From positions 3,100,409 through 3,164,408 of the forward strand of contig OX463866.1 in assembly GCA_949825065.1 (NCBI GenBank): a stretch of 64,000 nt of DNA. The letters are read 5' to 3'. The notes under the pieces were generated by a model. The model did no database searches, was not told where the DNA came from, and worked only from the letters and a program-made list of their open reading frames with translations. The position numbers were made by a program, and so were the translations under genes. This DNA comes from Odontocerum albicorne (taxonomy: Eukaryota > Arthropoda > Insecta > Trichoptera > Odontoceridae). Shown piece after piece: positions 32,671 to 43,785 of the stretch (position 1 is the first letter of the stretch; the number at the start of each line of letters is the position of its first letter).

Positions 32671-33315
32671 CAATGGCTAGTTTTGTTATTTTTTTGTTAA
32701 CAATAACGTTAACCCCAGAGAAAATATTTCAACGGTGTCAGATCACATGATCTTGGTGGCCAATTAACACTTGCCTTACTGTGCTAAAAAATTACACCAG
32801 CCACGGTGCTGGACGTTTTGAAGAGGAATACATGAAGTATGAAGACCCTGCAATCAGTATATTTGGAGAAATTAAATAAAATATTAATCCTGGTCCCTCA
32901 CTATCCATCACAGGGCAGCAAGTGTTAAATGTTGAAAATGTTATTTTATTTAAGTTGAGGGAAAATTAGTTAAAATATTTAATTTTAATATAATTTTTTT
33001 TACATGAACAGTGTTGGTATCTACTAAAATATGTTTATTTTTTTATGTCGTGGTAATGTTACCAACATGTGTGATGACAAACCATGAGTTACGTGCCTTA
33101 TCTATTCGTTTATATCTTGAAGTGTCGCTAAATATTGTAAACATTGTCCCATGGCCACGCTGTTCAAAATGTTCACATCGCTAATTCAAATATATTGGAG
33201 ATTACCGAACGCATGAATAAATTCTATACTTATAAATTGCGTACCATAAAATTTGCAGATTCGGATCAACTCTATACTTTCCCTTAATATATAAATTATA
33301 TTTAATAAGATTATT
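32671..33315. other. Unassigned AT-rich spacer
   Basis: About 650 bp with no gene. GGTGTCAGATCACATGATCTTGG near 32738 resembles the complement of the mariner C-terminal coding stretch at 3760. Confidence 0.4.
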
Positions 33316-33333
33316 TGATTCTGTCGATCATAA

Positions 33334-33341
33334 TACTCGTA
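33334..33341. repeat. TACTCGTA octamer in an RT motif
   Basis: Lies directly after the codons for FDSVDHN, where LINE RTs continue with a hydrophobic IL(L) run. The frame is lost at this point. Confidence 0.45.
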
Positions 33342-33700
33342 TCTCTTGCTAAGGCTAAGGGATGAGTACGGACTTTCAGGCAGTGCCCGCTTCTGGGTTA
33401 AATGTTATCTGTCAAATAGAAGGCAATCCTTTGTTACCTTCTTCTTTTACCCAGTGTCATGTCAGGTCCTGCCAACGTTGAATATCACCTGAGAGTAGGC
33501 ATCTTTGTCCCCGGCAGCCCGAGAAAGATCTCCAACGCTCCTTATACCAGTCCAATCACGTATATTGCGGAACCAGGAGATATTCATTCTGCCAACACCT
33601 CTTCGAGCCTCTATTTTGCCTTGGATGATCAGGTGCATTAATTTGTACTTTGCTTCTCTAAGTACATGACCCAAGAAGGACACCTTTCGGATTTTAATAT

Positions 33701-33708
33701 TACGAGTA
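33701..33708. repeat. TACGAGTA octamer with three sister TA sites
   Basis: TTTTAATAT-TACGAGTA-GTCAGCAACTC here versus TTTTAATATTAGTCAGCAACTC in the LINE L copies at 24.99 and 36.72 kb, and a similar site at 22.42 kb. Six bases are extra. Confidence 0.75.
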
Positions 33709-33855
33709 GTCAGCAACTCTCTATCAACTTTGGCTCTTTGAAGAACCCTCGTGTTGCTGACCATATCCGTTCAGGGTATCCGTACATTCTCCGGTGTATC
33801 CTCATTTCGAATTCTTTCAGTCGGTTCATACTACCAACTTTGAGGGTCCATGATT

Positions 33856-34258
33856 CTTCTTCTCCCTGGCTCCATCCCAACTCATTGTCTGCGAAGACTG
33901 TTGGGATCAGCTCTCCTCAGGTTGTATGCTCTTCTGTCCCGGACTACGTCCCCCAGGCCGTGCCTCTGCATCAGGTTATCTTTTTGCACCAACCATGAAT
34001 TATTTGGTCTTCCTCTGGTTGTTATTCGAGGAAGATCCATGGAGATTGCCTGGTTCACAATGTGATCGGATGGTCTGCGTCCAACGTGCCCATACCATCT
34101 CAATCGCCTCTCCTCCATCTTGCTGTTGATGTCTGTAACACCTAGGCTAGGCTTCCACGAATGCATGAGCTTTTTATTTTGTCTCTTAGGGACACACCAG
34201 CTGACCATCTTAGCATGCGCATTTCAGCAGTTTCTAGTTGTCTAGAGTAAGAGTTTCT
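33856..34258 (-). mobile_element. LINE R insertion in LINE L
   Basis: Minus-strand LINE R C-terminus (SLGVTDINSKMEERRLRWYG, HVGRRPSDHIVNQAISMDL). The same 13-bp sequence AGGGTCCATGATT flanks it at 33843-33855 and 34259-34271. Confidence 0.9.
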
Positions 34259-34920
34259 AGGGTCCATGATTCCACTCCATGCAATAAAACTGATCAAACG
34301 TAGCATTTGACTAACCGTTGTCGAAGTTTCAAGTTTAGATTATCATCGCAGAATTGTTATTAATCAAGAAAAATCCTGTCAAGATAAAATATTGTGAAGT
34401 ATGGATTACCACAAGGATCGGTACTGGGACCACTGCTTTTTATTCTTTATACGTATCATATCAGTGATCTCTCTGACACGAAAGATTTTGAGTCTCATGT
34501 GAACGCAGATGATAATTTTTTTTTAGATTCTGTGATCCAAAAGAAAAATTTATTTATAACTGCATTCTCAAAGTCTAAAGTTAAGGGAAAAAAATCAAGT
34601 AACATAGAATTTCTCTGGCTAGATTAATCACGTAGCAACACCTTCTTAATGAGGAAACTTTATCAGTTATGGATGTTAGTACATTTCCAAAAGATAGCAT
34701 CAAACTTCTTGGCATCTGTCTTGATGGTAAGATCTCTTTCGATAGACAAATTGCTTTGACAGTTTCTTCAGGTTTTAAAATCTTAGATAGTTAACATTTG
34801 TGCGTCGATGTCTTCCAATAGAAGAAATAAAAAGTCTTATGCTTTCACTTGCTGTGTCGGGTCTGGATTATTGTAATTCTAATAATTCTGTCGCTATATA
34901 AATTGTTATTTTATTATTAT

Positions 34921-35588
34921 TATTCGACCACTATGTTATGCAGCATTAATTTTACTTTTATCCTTCTTCTGCTAAGTCCAAGTTTCACTCCCATACATCA
35001 AGGTTAGTACGAACACACTTCTATTTATTATGAGGTCGGACACAGGTTCGAAATATACTCGTTCAATGGAGACATTCAATTAAGGGAATTGTATAAAAAA
35101 AGACAAAGTTTGAAAGCAATCCTTTCTTGACACCTTAACCAACGTACCCAAAAAAAAAACAGCAAATAACAATTTGACAAACGTCAGCTGTCGGAATGGC
35201 CTACTCACCTTGCCAACGGCATCGTTGTTACCATAGGTTCTCGTCAATGGAGAGTCGACTCTTCGCCGTCTACTTGCGTATGTGTCGTAAGAACCGGTTG
35301 TGGGCCTTGACACCGCCGGGCTCCTCGGGCGTTAAAATAATATTTTTTAGTGGATTTCGTAAATCCACATTTAATATCTGATACATAACGGCAGAGGTGT
35401 CAAACTGATAATAGCTGAGGGTTGCATGTCGTGTCGTATTATATAAAAATTCGTTGTATCAAAAAAGAACAGCTGGAACTATTGACTTTATTTAACCAGG
35501 CTTCAGTAATACCAATAATGGAGGATGCGAGGCTGAGATGAAAATATAACTGGAATGGCCAAAATGCTACGTCAAAGCTGGATAATAT
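34921..35588. other. Spacer with minor LINE remnants
   Basis: 34960-35040 resembles a minus-strand LINE tail (TTGATGTATGGGAGTGAAAC complement). 35500-35588 resembles LINE S (ATACCAATAATGGAGGATGCG). 35090-35400 shows nothing recognisable. Confidence 0.4.
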
Positions 35589-36070
35589 ATGGAACAGTAT
35601 AACAAATGGGCTCCTCATCAGCTCAAATATAAAAACAATATAGAACAAATACAAAAAAAAATCCTCAGATATCTATGGTACAGAACAAAGGGGGATTACC
35701 CAAAATATGCTCACCATGCCGAACTTCTCACGGTGTGTAACTATAGAAGCCTCGAAACAAGAAGGCAAGAATCTATTGCGATATTCCTAATAAAGGTTTT
35801 CCAAGGTTGCTTTAACTGTCCCGCGATTCTAGAAGCACTAAGTTTATATGTACCCAATAAATATATCCGTGCAAGGAATCACCCTCTGTTCTACATACCA
35901 ACTTACAGAAGGAATATCATGGCTAAACACTCAGTCACGCGTGGTATAGAGATATTGAACCAACTGAATGACACAGTTGATATATTCTCGGTACCGACTA
36001 GCAGTATGAGAAGAATCCTGGCTGATATTCTTCCTAACGAATAAGCTAACGCTAGAAGCAGACCCTCTTT
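35589..36070 (+). pseudogene. LINE U C-terminus
   Basis: A 151-codon open stretch: NNIEQIQKKILRYLWYRTKG, YPKYAHHAELLTVCNYRSLE, then AILEALSLYVPNKYIRARNH and LADILPNE. C-terminal region of a Jockey/R1-like ORF, with the fixed pattern of 'LxxxVPNxxxRxR' shared with 15703-15999. Open but 5'-truncated. Confidence 0.75.
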
Positions 36071-36119
36071 GTGTAACATGAGAAATCCGTGCAAAGTGGA
36101 TAACAAAAATAAAAAATAA

Positions 36120-36320
36120 TAACTATCGCCACCACGATTGTATTGGTATGCAGATGACGTGACATTAATTGCCACATCAGAAAAAGAAATGGCCACGCTC
36201 CTTAAAAAGGTAGAACACGAGAGCATGCTGTTGGGCCTGGTAATCGAAATGTCAAAAGCTAAGCTTATGTTTTCTGTAGTGCGAGAGAGATGTTCGTTGA
36301 ACATAGAATACATTTAGATT
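36120..36320 (+). pseudogene. LINE S reverse-transcriptase YADD fragment
   Basis: LYWYADDVTLIATSEKEMAT and LVIEMSKAKLMFSV: the catalytic YADD box of an RTE-like RT and the following region. It breaks off near 36320. Confidence 0.8.
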
Positions 36321-36366
36321 GAAACGTTAATACTACTCATACATCGCAACGCAGAAATCCAATTGG

Positions 36367-37480
36367 TCTCGTATTGATATGCAGATGACACGATGTTAAT
36401 TGCCACATTAGAAGAAGAAATGGCCACGCTCTTTAAAAATGTGGAACACGAGATTAAGCTGTTCTTCTTCTTCCAAGTGTCATGTCAGGTCTCTCCAACG
36501 TTGACTCTTACTTGAGAGTAGGTATCTTTGTCCCCGGCAGTCTGAAAAAGATCCCCAACGCTCCTTATACCAGTTCAATCACGTATATTGCGGAGCCGGG
36601 AGATTTGCCTCCTGCCAACACCTCTTCGACCCTCTATTTTGCGTTGGATGATCAGGTGCAGTAGTTTGTACTTTGCTCCTCTAAGTACATGACCCAAATA
36701 GGACACCTTTCGGATTTTAATATTAGTCAGCAACTCCCTATCAACTTTATCTCTTTGAAGAACCCTTGTGTCGCTGACCATATCCGTCCAGGGTATCCGT
36801 AGCATTCTCCGGTGTATCCATATTTCGAATGCTTCCAGTCGGTTCATAGCAAGCTGTTGGACCTGGAAATCAATAGGTCAAAAACTAAGCTTATGATGAT
36901 AGACCGCAGTAATAAATTGGCACCAAATAATGTGAACCATGGTCTATAAGTGGTTACTGACTGTATTTATGTAGGCTCCAGTATTGCCTACAATGGAGGA
37001 TGCGAGGCTGAGGTGGAAAAAAACTGGAATGACAGAAAATGCGATGTCAAAGCTGGAACAGATATGGAAGAGCAGAACTATCATCATCACGACGAAAATG
37101 CGCCAAGTTAAGTCTCTCGTATTTGTTTGTCATTCAATTATAGCGCGAAGACTTGGACTCTGAGAGCAAGCGAGAGATGTAGAATAGATGCATTGATATG
37201 TGGTGCTGGAGAAAGATGTAACGAATTCCATGGTCAGCAAGGTGAACTAACGCCTCCATTCTCAAAGAAGTCCCCCGATTCTTTGGGCACACTACTCGTG
37301 GCCAAGGAGACAGTTTGGAGAGGCTTGTAGTTATTGGAGGCGTGGAAGAACAATACACAAGAGGAAGAATCCCAATGACCAAGTGAGGACTACCCTTAAC
37401 AGCTGTCTTTAGAGCAGCAGATTGCAGGGATGGATGGTGAGCAGTCGTCAGAGACCATCATGGGAGTCACGATGCTCAGT
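36367..37480 (+). pseudogene. LINE S, second copy, split by LINE L
   Basis: Begins with the YADD-region nucleotides (ATATGCAGATGACACGATG) and resumes after the insertion at LEINRSKTKLMMIDRSNKL, then YGAETWTLRASER-type and WRGL. Many frame breaks. Confidence 0.75.
36464..36850 (-). mobile_element. LINE L insertion with AAGCTGTT duplication
   Basis: Target duplication AAGCTGTT at 36456-36463 and 36851-36858. Tail complement CTTCTTCTTCC on the left; MNRLEAFEIWIHRRMLRIPW on the minus strand at the right. Confidence 0.9.
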
Positions 37481-37828
37481 CATGAGCTACACGACAGGAT
37501 GATGCATTAAAATCTGCTAAGATGATATCACATGACGGTATTAAAGAACCGACGACGACCAATGTAACATTCTTGACTTCCACCCGGGTGCGTCGGATTC
37601 GATTTCCGATGTATCCACAAAAACGATGCCAATTTAGTAAAAGAGTTAACATCGCACGCGTCGAACACCAGTTACCAAGATGTTCAATGACGAATTGCAT
37701 TTAATTGCCAATGCAAGAGGCTATAAACCCAAATGTTCACTTACTGTTGTCGAAGACAATGTTGTCTCCCAGTCGCGCTCTTGAATATTTACGAAACACC
37801 AATTCAGATGTATTTAAATTTTCGTACC
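37481..37828. other. Unassigned spacer
   Basis: No repeat or domain recognised; short ORFs on both strands look like chance. Confidence 0.4.
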
Positions 37829-38254
37829 ATACGAACAAAAATATACCAACGTTGATGTAAGTGATTGAGACGTGGGCGTGGAACAGGACTGAAAAAGCCG
37901 TATAAATGTTTGTTATAAATGCGCACACTGAGAAGTTTACTTAACCCTTCCTCCCCTGTGATGTGTAACTAGTACACATTGCGACTAAAAACTTTAATAT
38001 CTCTATAAATATAATAAATACTGGGTTCAGATTTTAGGTATACGAACAAAAACATACCAACGTTGATGTAAGTGATTGAGACGTGGGCGTGGAACAGGAC
38101 TGAAAAATCCGAATAAATGTTTGTTATAAATGCGCACACTGAGAAGTTTACTTAACCCTTCCTTCCCTGTGACGTGTAACTAGTACACATTGCTTCTAAA
38201 AACTTTAATATCTCTATAAATATAATAAATACTGGGTTCAGATTTTAGGTATTC
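37829..38254. repeat. 213-bp tandem duplication across a MITE border
   Basis: Two near-identical 213-bp units (37829-38041 and 38042-38254). Each holds ~112 bp of flanking DNA (ACGTTGATGTAAGTGATTG, GCGCACACTGAGAAGTTTAC) and then TTAACCCTTCC plus ~100 bp of the MITE B end. Confidence 0.9.
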
Positions 38255-38560
38255 CTCCGTAATACATTTACGCATTGAATGGAAAAAATAATATTAATAA
38301 TAATTAGCACTTATCGGCCAAATCAGAGATATTTTGTGAAAATCGGGAATAAATTCATCAATACAATCAAACGTGGGCCAGTGTGTGACGTAGGTATATT
38401 TATTCTAAAAAAACCGCTATGGGTGAGGAAGCGACGCTATTCACATCTCACTCTACTTCGGTATATGGGAACGCAAGAAATATAATCTCAGTTCGCTCGC
38501 TTCAATAGCTCGCGGGCTTTCGTTTGAGGTGGTTGCTTCGCCCGTTTTGTGAACTTCAGT
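38154..38560 (+). mobile_element. piggyBac-type MITE B, copy 2 (right-truncated)
   Basis: From TTAA at 38154: CCCTTCCTTCCCTGTGACG, GTGTAACTAGTACACATTG, then GGTGAGGAAGCGACGCTATTC and CTTCGCCCG. No right terminus with TTAA found. Confidence 0.75.
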
Positions 38561-39017
38561 TGGTATCCTTGTTACTCTGTACGTAGGACTATAATTTAAG
38601 TGAGATTACTTAAGAAAATTTTTCCTCCGGCTCGCAGACCGATAGCTTGACGAGCACTGCATTATATGATATTAACTATCATAAATTATATACGTCGAAT
38701 GACACTTTGGCGGTATTATTAATTTGGCAGCATTTTGCAGTAGTCAATAAACTTTTAATAACTTAATAATTTTTTGTCACTTTTATTAAATACGTGACGA
38801 TTTTCACACTGCACTTCTAATTACGCTTTAAAGTTATGGTCGGATAAAATCAATAATTATTTATTTTATCCTCTTTGGGTAGACAGATAATTTATTTGTT
38901 TCTATAATTTAATATTTTCATACTAATCAAGCGGATTATTTTTTATTTTATTTATTTAAATTATTATTAAATTAAATTATTTATTACTCGTAAATAATTT
39001 GTAAAAAAAACAACAGG
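38561..39017. other. Unassigned AT-rich spacer
   Basis: Very AT-rich, no gene. TACTCGTA at 38985-38992. Confidence 0.4.
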
Positions 39018-39620
39018 TAATTTAATATGAATACACAATTTTAATGTGTCGTGACCCCAGTAAACTAGAGAATTTTCAGCGTCTTTCCAATCATGGATTA
39101 GCGCTACGCTCAAACAGAGATTGTTTATTGACCTTTCCAGTTCACCGCTCCTCTTTCTTTACGTCGTCCTTTACTGTCCATGCAGTGAGACTCTGGAATC
39201 AGTTACAAACCAATATAAGACTCGCTCCGTCCTTGGCATGCTTTAAGAAGCGACTGAAAAGCCTCTTAATTTCTAGTAAGTAAAATAACGTGTTTCATTC
39301 CTGATTTTTCTTTTCCTTTCCTCTCCACCATCCCTTCCTTTCCTTTTGATTGATGATATCTCAATTTATATGAAAAAGAATGTTCGGGTGATTGTCCGTC
39401 TTTGTGGGATTTGTGGGCATGTGCTCACGTATATGTTTATGGATTTCGTGGGGATGGATAGTCATTTGAATGATTTATGCGACCACGTAACTTGCTTCAT
39501 TTACTTTTGTCTGGTTGGTTGGAAGAGATTGCCGCCTGGCAATAATCCCGCCAGATTGTATTTGCAATAAAAGTGTGTAATAAATAATAAATAAATAAAC
39601 TAGGCTTTTGCCTGTATCGG
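39018..39620 (+). repeat. Repeat D copy split by LINE J
   Basis: AACAACAGGTAATTTAATATG and GTCGTGACCCCAGTAAACTAG before, GGCTTTTGCCTGTATC after the insertion. Confidence 0.75.
39069..39595 (+). mobile_element. LINE J insertion with TAAACTAG duplication
   Basis: TAAACTAG at 39061-39068 and 39596-39603. Begins in the ORF at ENFQRLSNHGLALRSNRDCL, stop at about 39283, then 3' UTR and GCAATAAAAGTG..AATAAATAAA tail. Confidence 0.9.
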
Positions 39621-39888
39621 ACGTCTGCGTCACCTAAAATGTATGATTTATTTGTACTTGCTGTGTACATATTGTAATTAAATATTCCTTATTCGTGGCC
39701 TTCGCAAAAGTCACTATAAAAAGTTGATTGGCCCATGCAAGCGAGGAACGCGCGAGATACGTAGTATCTAGTAAGCCATGACGGCATACACGGGCGAATA
39801 AAGAGGCTTACGATGAGCTATGGGCTGCACATTAGGAACGAAAAATGATAAAAATATATTCTCAGTTTCTGGAACGTCTACTTTGTTT
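39621..39888. other. Unassigned spacer
   Basis: No family recognised; a short GC-richer stretch around 39730-39830 lacks an ORF. Confidence 0.4.
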
Positions 39889-39889
39889 T

Positions 39890-40801
39890 TATTTACGACC
39901 GACTTCGATCTTCATGAATAATATGGTTAAAGCGGTCTTCATCGAAGTCCACTGATCGTCCGGAACGCTCGATGTCTTTCAGGCCGAAATTACCGTCTTT
40001 GAAACGCAAAAACCATCGACGAGCTGTCCTTTCATTCATAGCATCTTCACCGTACACTTCGCAAATATCGCGAGCAGCTTTATTCCCTCGATTGAACACG
40101 AACAGAAGGAGGTGTCGAAAACGCTCACATTTGTCTACTTGTCATTCCAGTTTGAAGGTTTGTAATTAAATAAAATAAAATATGTAACGTAAAAGCAAAC
40201 ACAATATCTTGTAGAGCAGAAAATTTTCTATCAATTGATTTTTGTTGTTTTCACTCAAAACATGTGGAACCCAAGCGCCAAATTTCTGGACTTTTCCCAT
40301 TGATTGAAGATGGCGGTATACAGTCATATGACTACAATTCATTTGCTCAACCAATTCTACGGGAGTTTGAAGGGGATCTTCATGAATAATATGGTTTAAG
40401 CGATTCTCATCAAAGTCCACTGATCGTCCGGAACGCTCCATGTCTTTCAAGTCAAAATTACCGTCTTTGAAACGCAAAAACCATCGACGAGCTGTCCTTT
40501 CATTCATAGCATCTTCACCGTACACTTCGCAAATATCGCGAGCAGCTTTGGCAGCTTTATTCCCTCGATTGAACGCGAACAGAAGGAGGTGTCGAAAATG
40601 CTCACTATCGTCTACTCGACATTCCATTTTGAAGGATTGTAATCAAATGAAATAAAATATGTAAGGTAAAAGCAAACACAATATCTTGTAGAGCAGAAAA
40701 TTTTCTTTCGAATGACGTATAACCTTTACCATTTTGTTTTACTTTTGACGCTCATTTTTAAATTTGGAACAAAACGGACACAACTTATGTAAACGCCTAA
40801 T
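39890..40801 (-). pseudogene. Mariner C, two tandem 5' halves
   Basis: Minus strand: terminus TTAGGCGTTTACATAAG at 40801, leader, then VDDSEHFRHLLLFAFNRGNK, GEDAMNERTARRWFLRFKDG, EDPLQTPVELVEQMNCSHMT, ending ...SENNKNQLIE. There it joins the leader of a second 5' half (39890-40200), truncated after FNHIIHEDRS. No catalytic domain in either. Confidence 0.85.
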
Positions 40802-40860
40802 ATATTGTCGTATCAAACACTTTACAGTGGAATAAACCGTGTTTGATTGAACAAATTCCA

Positions 40861-40955
40861 AGATCTAGTTTGTATTTAGTACGACTGTTACGTACGTACG
40901 TCCAGCTAATCTATTTAGTACAACTGTTACGTACGTACGTCCAGCTGATCTTTCG
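40861..40955. repeat. 45-bp direct repeat with ACGTACGTACGT palindrome
   Basis: TTTAGTACGACTGTTACGTACGTACGTCCAGCT occurs twice. Just upstream, ATCAAACAC..GTGGAATAAACCGTGTTTGATTG is a fragment of the 167-bp family. Confidence 0.7.
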
Positions 40956-41204
40956 AGGTCAGAATTTTCATATTTTTTAAATATTACGCATGTTTATTAG
41001 TTTCGCAACTAATGTTATGTGGCTCCGACCGCACAGTAGGCGATACACCAAATGAGGCAGTGATTCGTGAAAGAGATACATGGAAATGGCCCAACGTTTA
41101 ATCAAAACACTTGTTGCGAAAATAATAACCTTCTTAGGTTACGTTAATTTTATTCGGTGAGAAATTTAAAAAAATACTTTATATTTATTATTTCAGTTTG
41201 GTTT

Positions 41205-41310
41205 TCACTTTAACACCTTTCTGGTTGGTTGGAAGATATTTCAGCGTGGCAATAAGCCCGATAGATTGTACTGTATACGACGAAAGTGTAAAAGAATGCA
41301 ATTCACCTTA
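41205..41310 (+). mobile_element. SINE1 tail
   Basis: GTTTTCACTTTAACACCTTTCTGG, GGTTGGAAGATATTTCAGCG and TGTATACGACGAAAGTGTAA. Confidence 0.7.
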
Positions 41311-41654
41311 GAACAAATATTTAAAATGTTTAAGTGGAGTGTTTTTGCATCACAAAATTAAAAAAAAAATCGATAACATTAAAACTAAATAAAAATACAC
41401 CATCATAATAAAACAATTTTAACTTCAATACATAAGTATTTAATATTCTACGGCCCAATTCATTCAAACATTTTATTACATACGTGTACACAGTTATTAA
41501 AAGAATACGGGACAGCTCAAGGCGAGCAGCCCGTGTTATACCATACCGAGTGTCATTCTTGACCTTCATGTGAAAGAAAAGTTTTGTTGCATACAAACGA
41601 AATTAAAAATATATATTATACAAATAATGTATTTAAAACATCGCGACAGGCACC

Positions 41655-41740
41655 TTTTCACGGCCTTCATGCCCTAACTTGTAAAATACTTGTCTTTCAC
41701 CTGAGGGTTATGGATTCAATTTTCAATGTAAGCAAAAAAA
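41655..41740 (+). mobile_element. SINE1-like tRNA head
   Basis: CCCTAACTTGTAAAATACTTGTC with B-box-like GGATTCAATTTTC. 41311-41654 contains nothing recognised. Confidence 0.45.
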
Positions 41741-41807
41741 TAAAATAAAAAACGGTCATGTAAATACCGAAAGCATAATTTTATTAACATATATAAAAAA
41801 AATAACT

Positions 41808-42118
41808 TAAAAATTGCAAGTTTAGTAAACCAACCTAAAAATTGCAAGTTTAGTAAACCAACTTAAAAATTGCAAGTTTAGTAAACCAACCTAAAAATTG
41901 CAAGTTTAGTAAACCAACCTAAAAATTGCAAGTTTAGTAAACCAACTTAAAAATTGCAAGTTTAGTAAACCAACCTAAAAATTGCAAGTTTAGTAAACCA
42001 ACCTAAAAATTGCAAATTTAGTAAACCAACCTAAAAATTGCAAGTTTTGTAAACCAACCTAAAAATTGCAAGTTTAGTAAAGCAACCTAAAAATTGCAAG
42101 TTTAGTTAAACAACCTAC
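41808..42118. repeat. 29-bp minisatellite, eleven units
   Basis: Unit CCTAAAAATTGCAAGTTTAG followed by TAAACCAA, repeated eleven times with few variants, so recently expanded. Confidence 0.95.
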
Positions 42119-42729
42119 ATACATATTTAAATTTTTGTAGGAAATTGTGTTTAGTATATAATAGAACTTAATTATTTTTATAAACATAATACACAGTCTA
42201 GGATACTAATAATAATTTTAAAACAAAGATTGGTTGACTGGAAGAAATTATTTTAAAACAATAAATACGTTAGACGTGCTAAAATTAAAATTTGGATTGT
42301 AAAATTGGGTCTTAGAACATGATTTGTGTAGGCAAATATTCCAATCAAATTGGGTAATAAAAACTCGATTACACTTTTAAAAATTCACTTATCTACGTAT
42401 ATGGTGTAATTTGTAATCAAATTAAAATATAAAGTTTATTCATAGAGATGGTACATATAGTGAAACAAAATGAAATTGGTTTCAAGGCTTCATATTGCGT
42501 AGCTTATTGCAGAAAAAAAACGGTTAAATTAAGCGTAGAGTCATAAAAATGTTCGCAATATCTGGTGTTAAAATATCCCTATCAAGTGATTTTGTAGATA
42601 AAACTGTATCATTTTAAGGTGTTGAAATATATTATTTTGTAATACTAAGCCTCAAGAATGATATATGAGTATTTTTCGTCATCAACACAAGTTGAAACTA
42701 GCTCTCACTAATACGAGACAATCACTTGT
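42119..42729. other. Unassigned AT-rich spacer
   Basis: About 600 bp, no gene or repeat identified. Confidence 0.4.
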
Positions 42730-43785
42730 TAAAATATCAGGTTATCTTGTGGATGGAGGGTGCTAGTGTGTGTATTACGCTACTCTGAGATTGCACACAG
42801 CACTACAGCAAGCACACACCAGCAGGCAGATCAACACTTGAGCAGTGCTACATACATACAGGCAATCCCTCGCTATAGAGTAAGATTGTCAGTCCATCCT
42901 GTGGATGGATGACGTATGTGCGTGTATTGCTCTATTGTGTGCATGCACACAGCACTACAGCAAGCACACACCAGCAGGCAGATCAACACCTGAGCAGTGC
43001 TACATACATACAGGCAATCCCTCGCTATAGAGTAAGATTGTCAGTCCATCCTGTGGATGGATGACGCCTGTGCGTGTATTGCTCTATTGTGTGCATGCAC
43101 ACAGCACTACAGCAAGCACACACCAGCAGGCAGATCAACACCTGAGCAGTGCTACATACATACAGGCAATCCCTCGCTATAGAGTAAGATTGTCAGTCCA
43201 TCCTGTGGATGGATGACGCCTGTGCGTGTATTGCTCTATTGTGTGCATGCACACAGCACTACAGCAAGCACACACCAGCAGGCAGATCAACACCTGAGCA
43301 GTGCTACATACATACAGGCAATCCCTCGCTATAGAGTAAGATTGTCAGTCCATCCTGTGGATGGATGACGCCTGTGCGTGTATTAAGGTGTTGATCTGCC
43401 TGCTGATGTGTGCTCGCTGTAGTGCTGTGTGCATGCACACAATAGAGCAATACACGCACAGGCGTCATCCATCCACAGGATGGACTGACAATCTTACTCT
43501 ATAGCGAGGGATTGTCTGTATGTATGTAGCACTGCTCGGGTGTTGATCTGCCTGCTGGTGTGTGTTTGCTGTAGTGCTGTGTGCATGCACACAATAGAGC
43601 AATACACATACAGGTGTCATCCATCCACAGGATGGACTGACAATCTTACTCTATAGCGAGGGATTGCCTGTATGTATGTAGCACTGCTCAGGTGTCGATC
43701 TGCCTGCTGGTGTGTGCATGCACACAATAGAGCTATACACGCACAGACGTAATCCATCCACAAGATGAAATGACAATCTAACTTT
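42730..43785. repeat. 152-bp satellite in head-to-head inversion
   Basis: Four forward units (CAGTCCATCCTGTGGATGG at about 42891, 43043, 43195 and 43347, exact 152-bp steps), then from 43385 about two and a half units in reverse. Each unit includes the perfect palindrome GTGTGCATGCACAC and the near-palindrome CCATCCTGTGGATGG. Confidence 0.95.

Larger units (their letters stand above)
33437..34353 (-). mobile_element. LINE L insertion in LINE H
   Basis: Flanked by TTGTTA (33431-33436 and 34354-34359). Minus-strand ORF VSNTRVLQRAKVDRELLTTR, KIRKVSFLGHVLREAKYKLM and INRRE-type ending VIFNVGRT. Itself interrupted by LINE R at 33856-34258. Confidence 0.85.
33316..34920 (+). pseudogene. LINE H reverse transcriptase, host of two nested LINEs
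   Basis: Left part reads FDSVDHN ... SGSA, FWVKCYLSNRRQSFVT; the right part, from 34360, reads VKYGLPQGSVLGPLLFILYT, HISDLSDTKDFESHVNADDN, with the catalytic box degraded to NADD. Together they form a Jockey/CR1-like RT domain interrupted by 33437-34353. TACTCGTA at 33334-33341 breaks the frame just after DSVDHN. Confidence 0.8.

Noticed and set aside
42730..43785. CRISPR-like array
   Set aside because: Units are uniform satellite repeats without unique spacers, in a eukaryotic setting.
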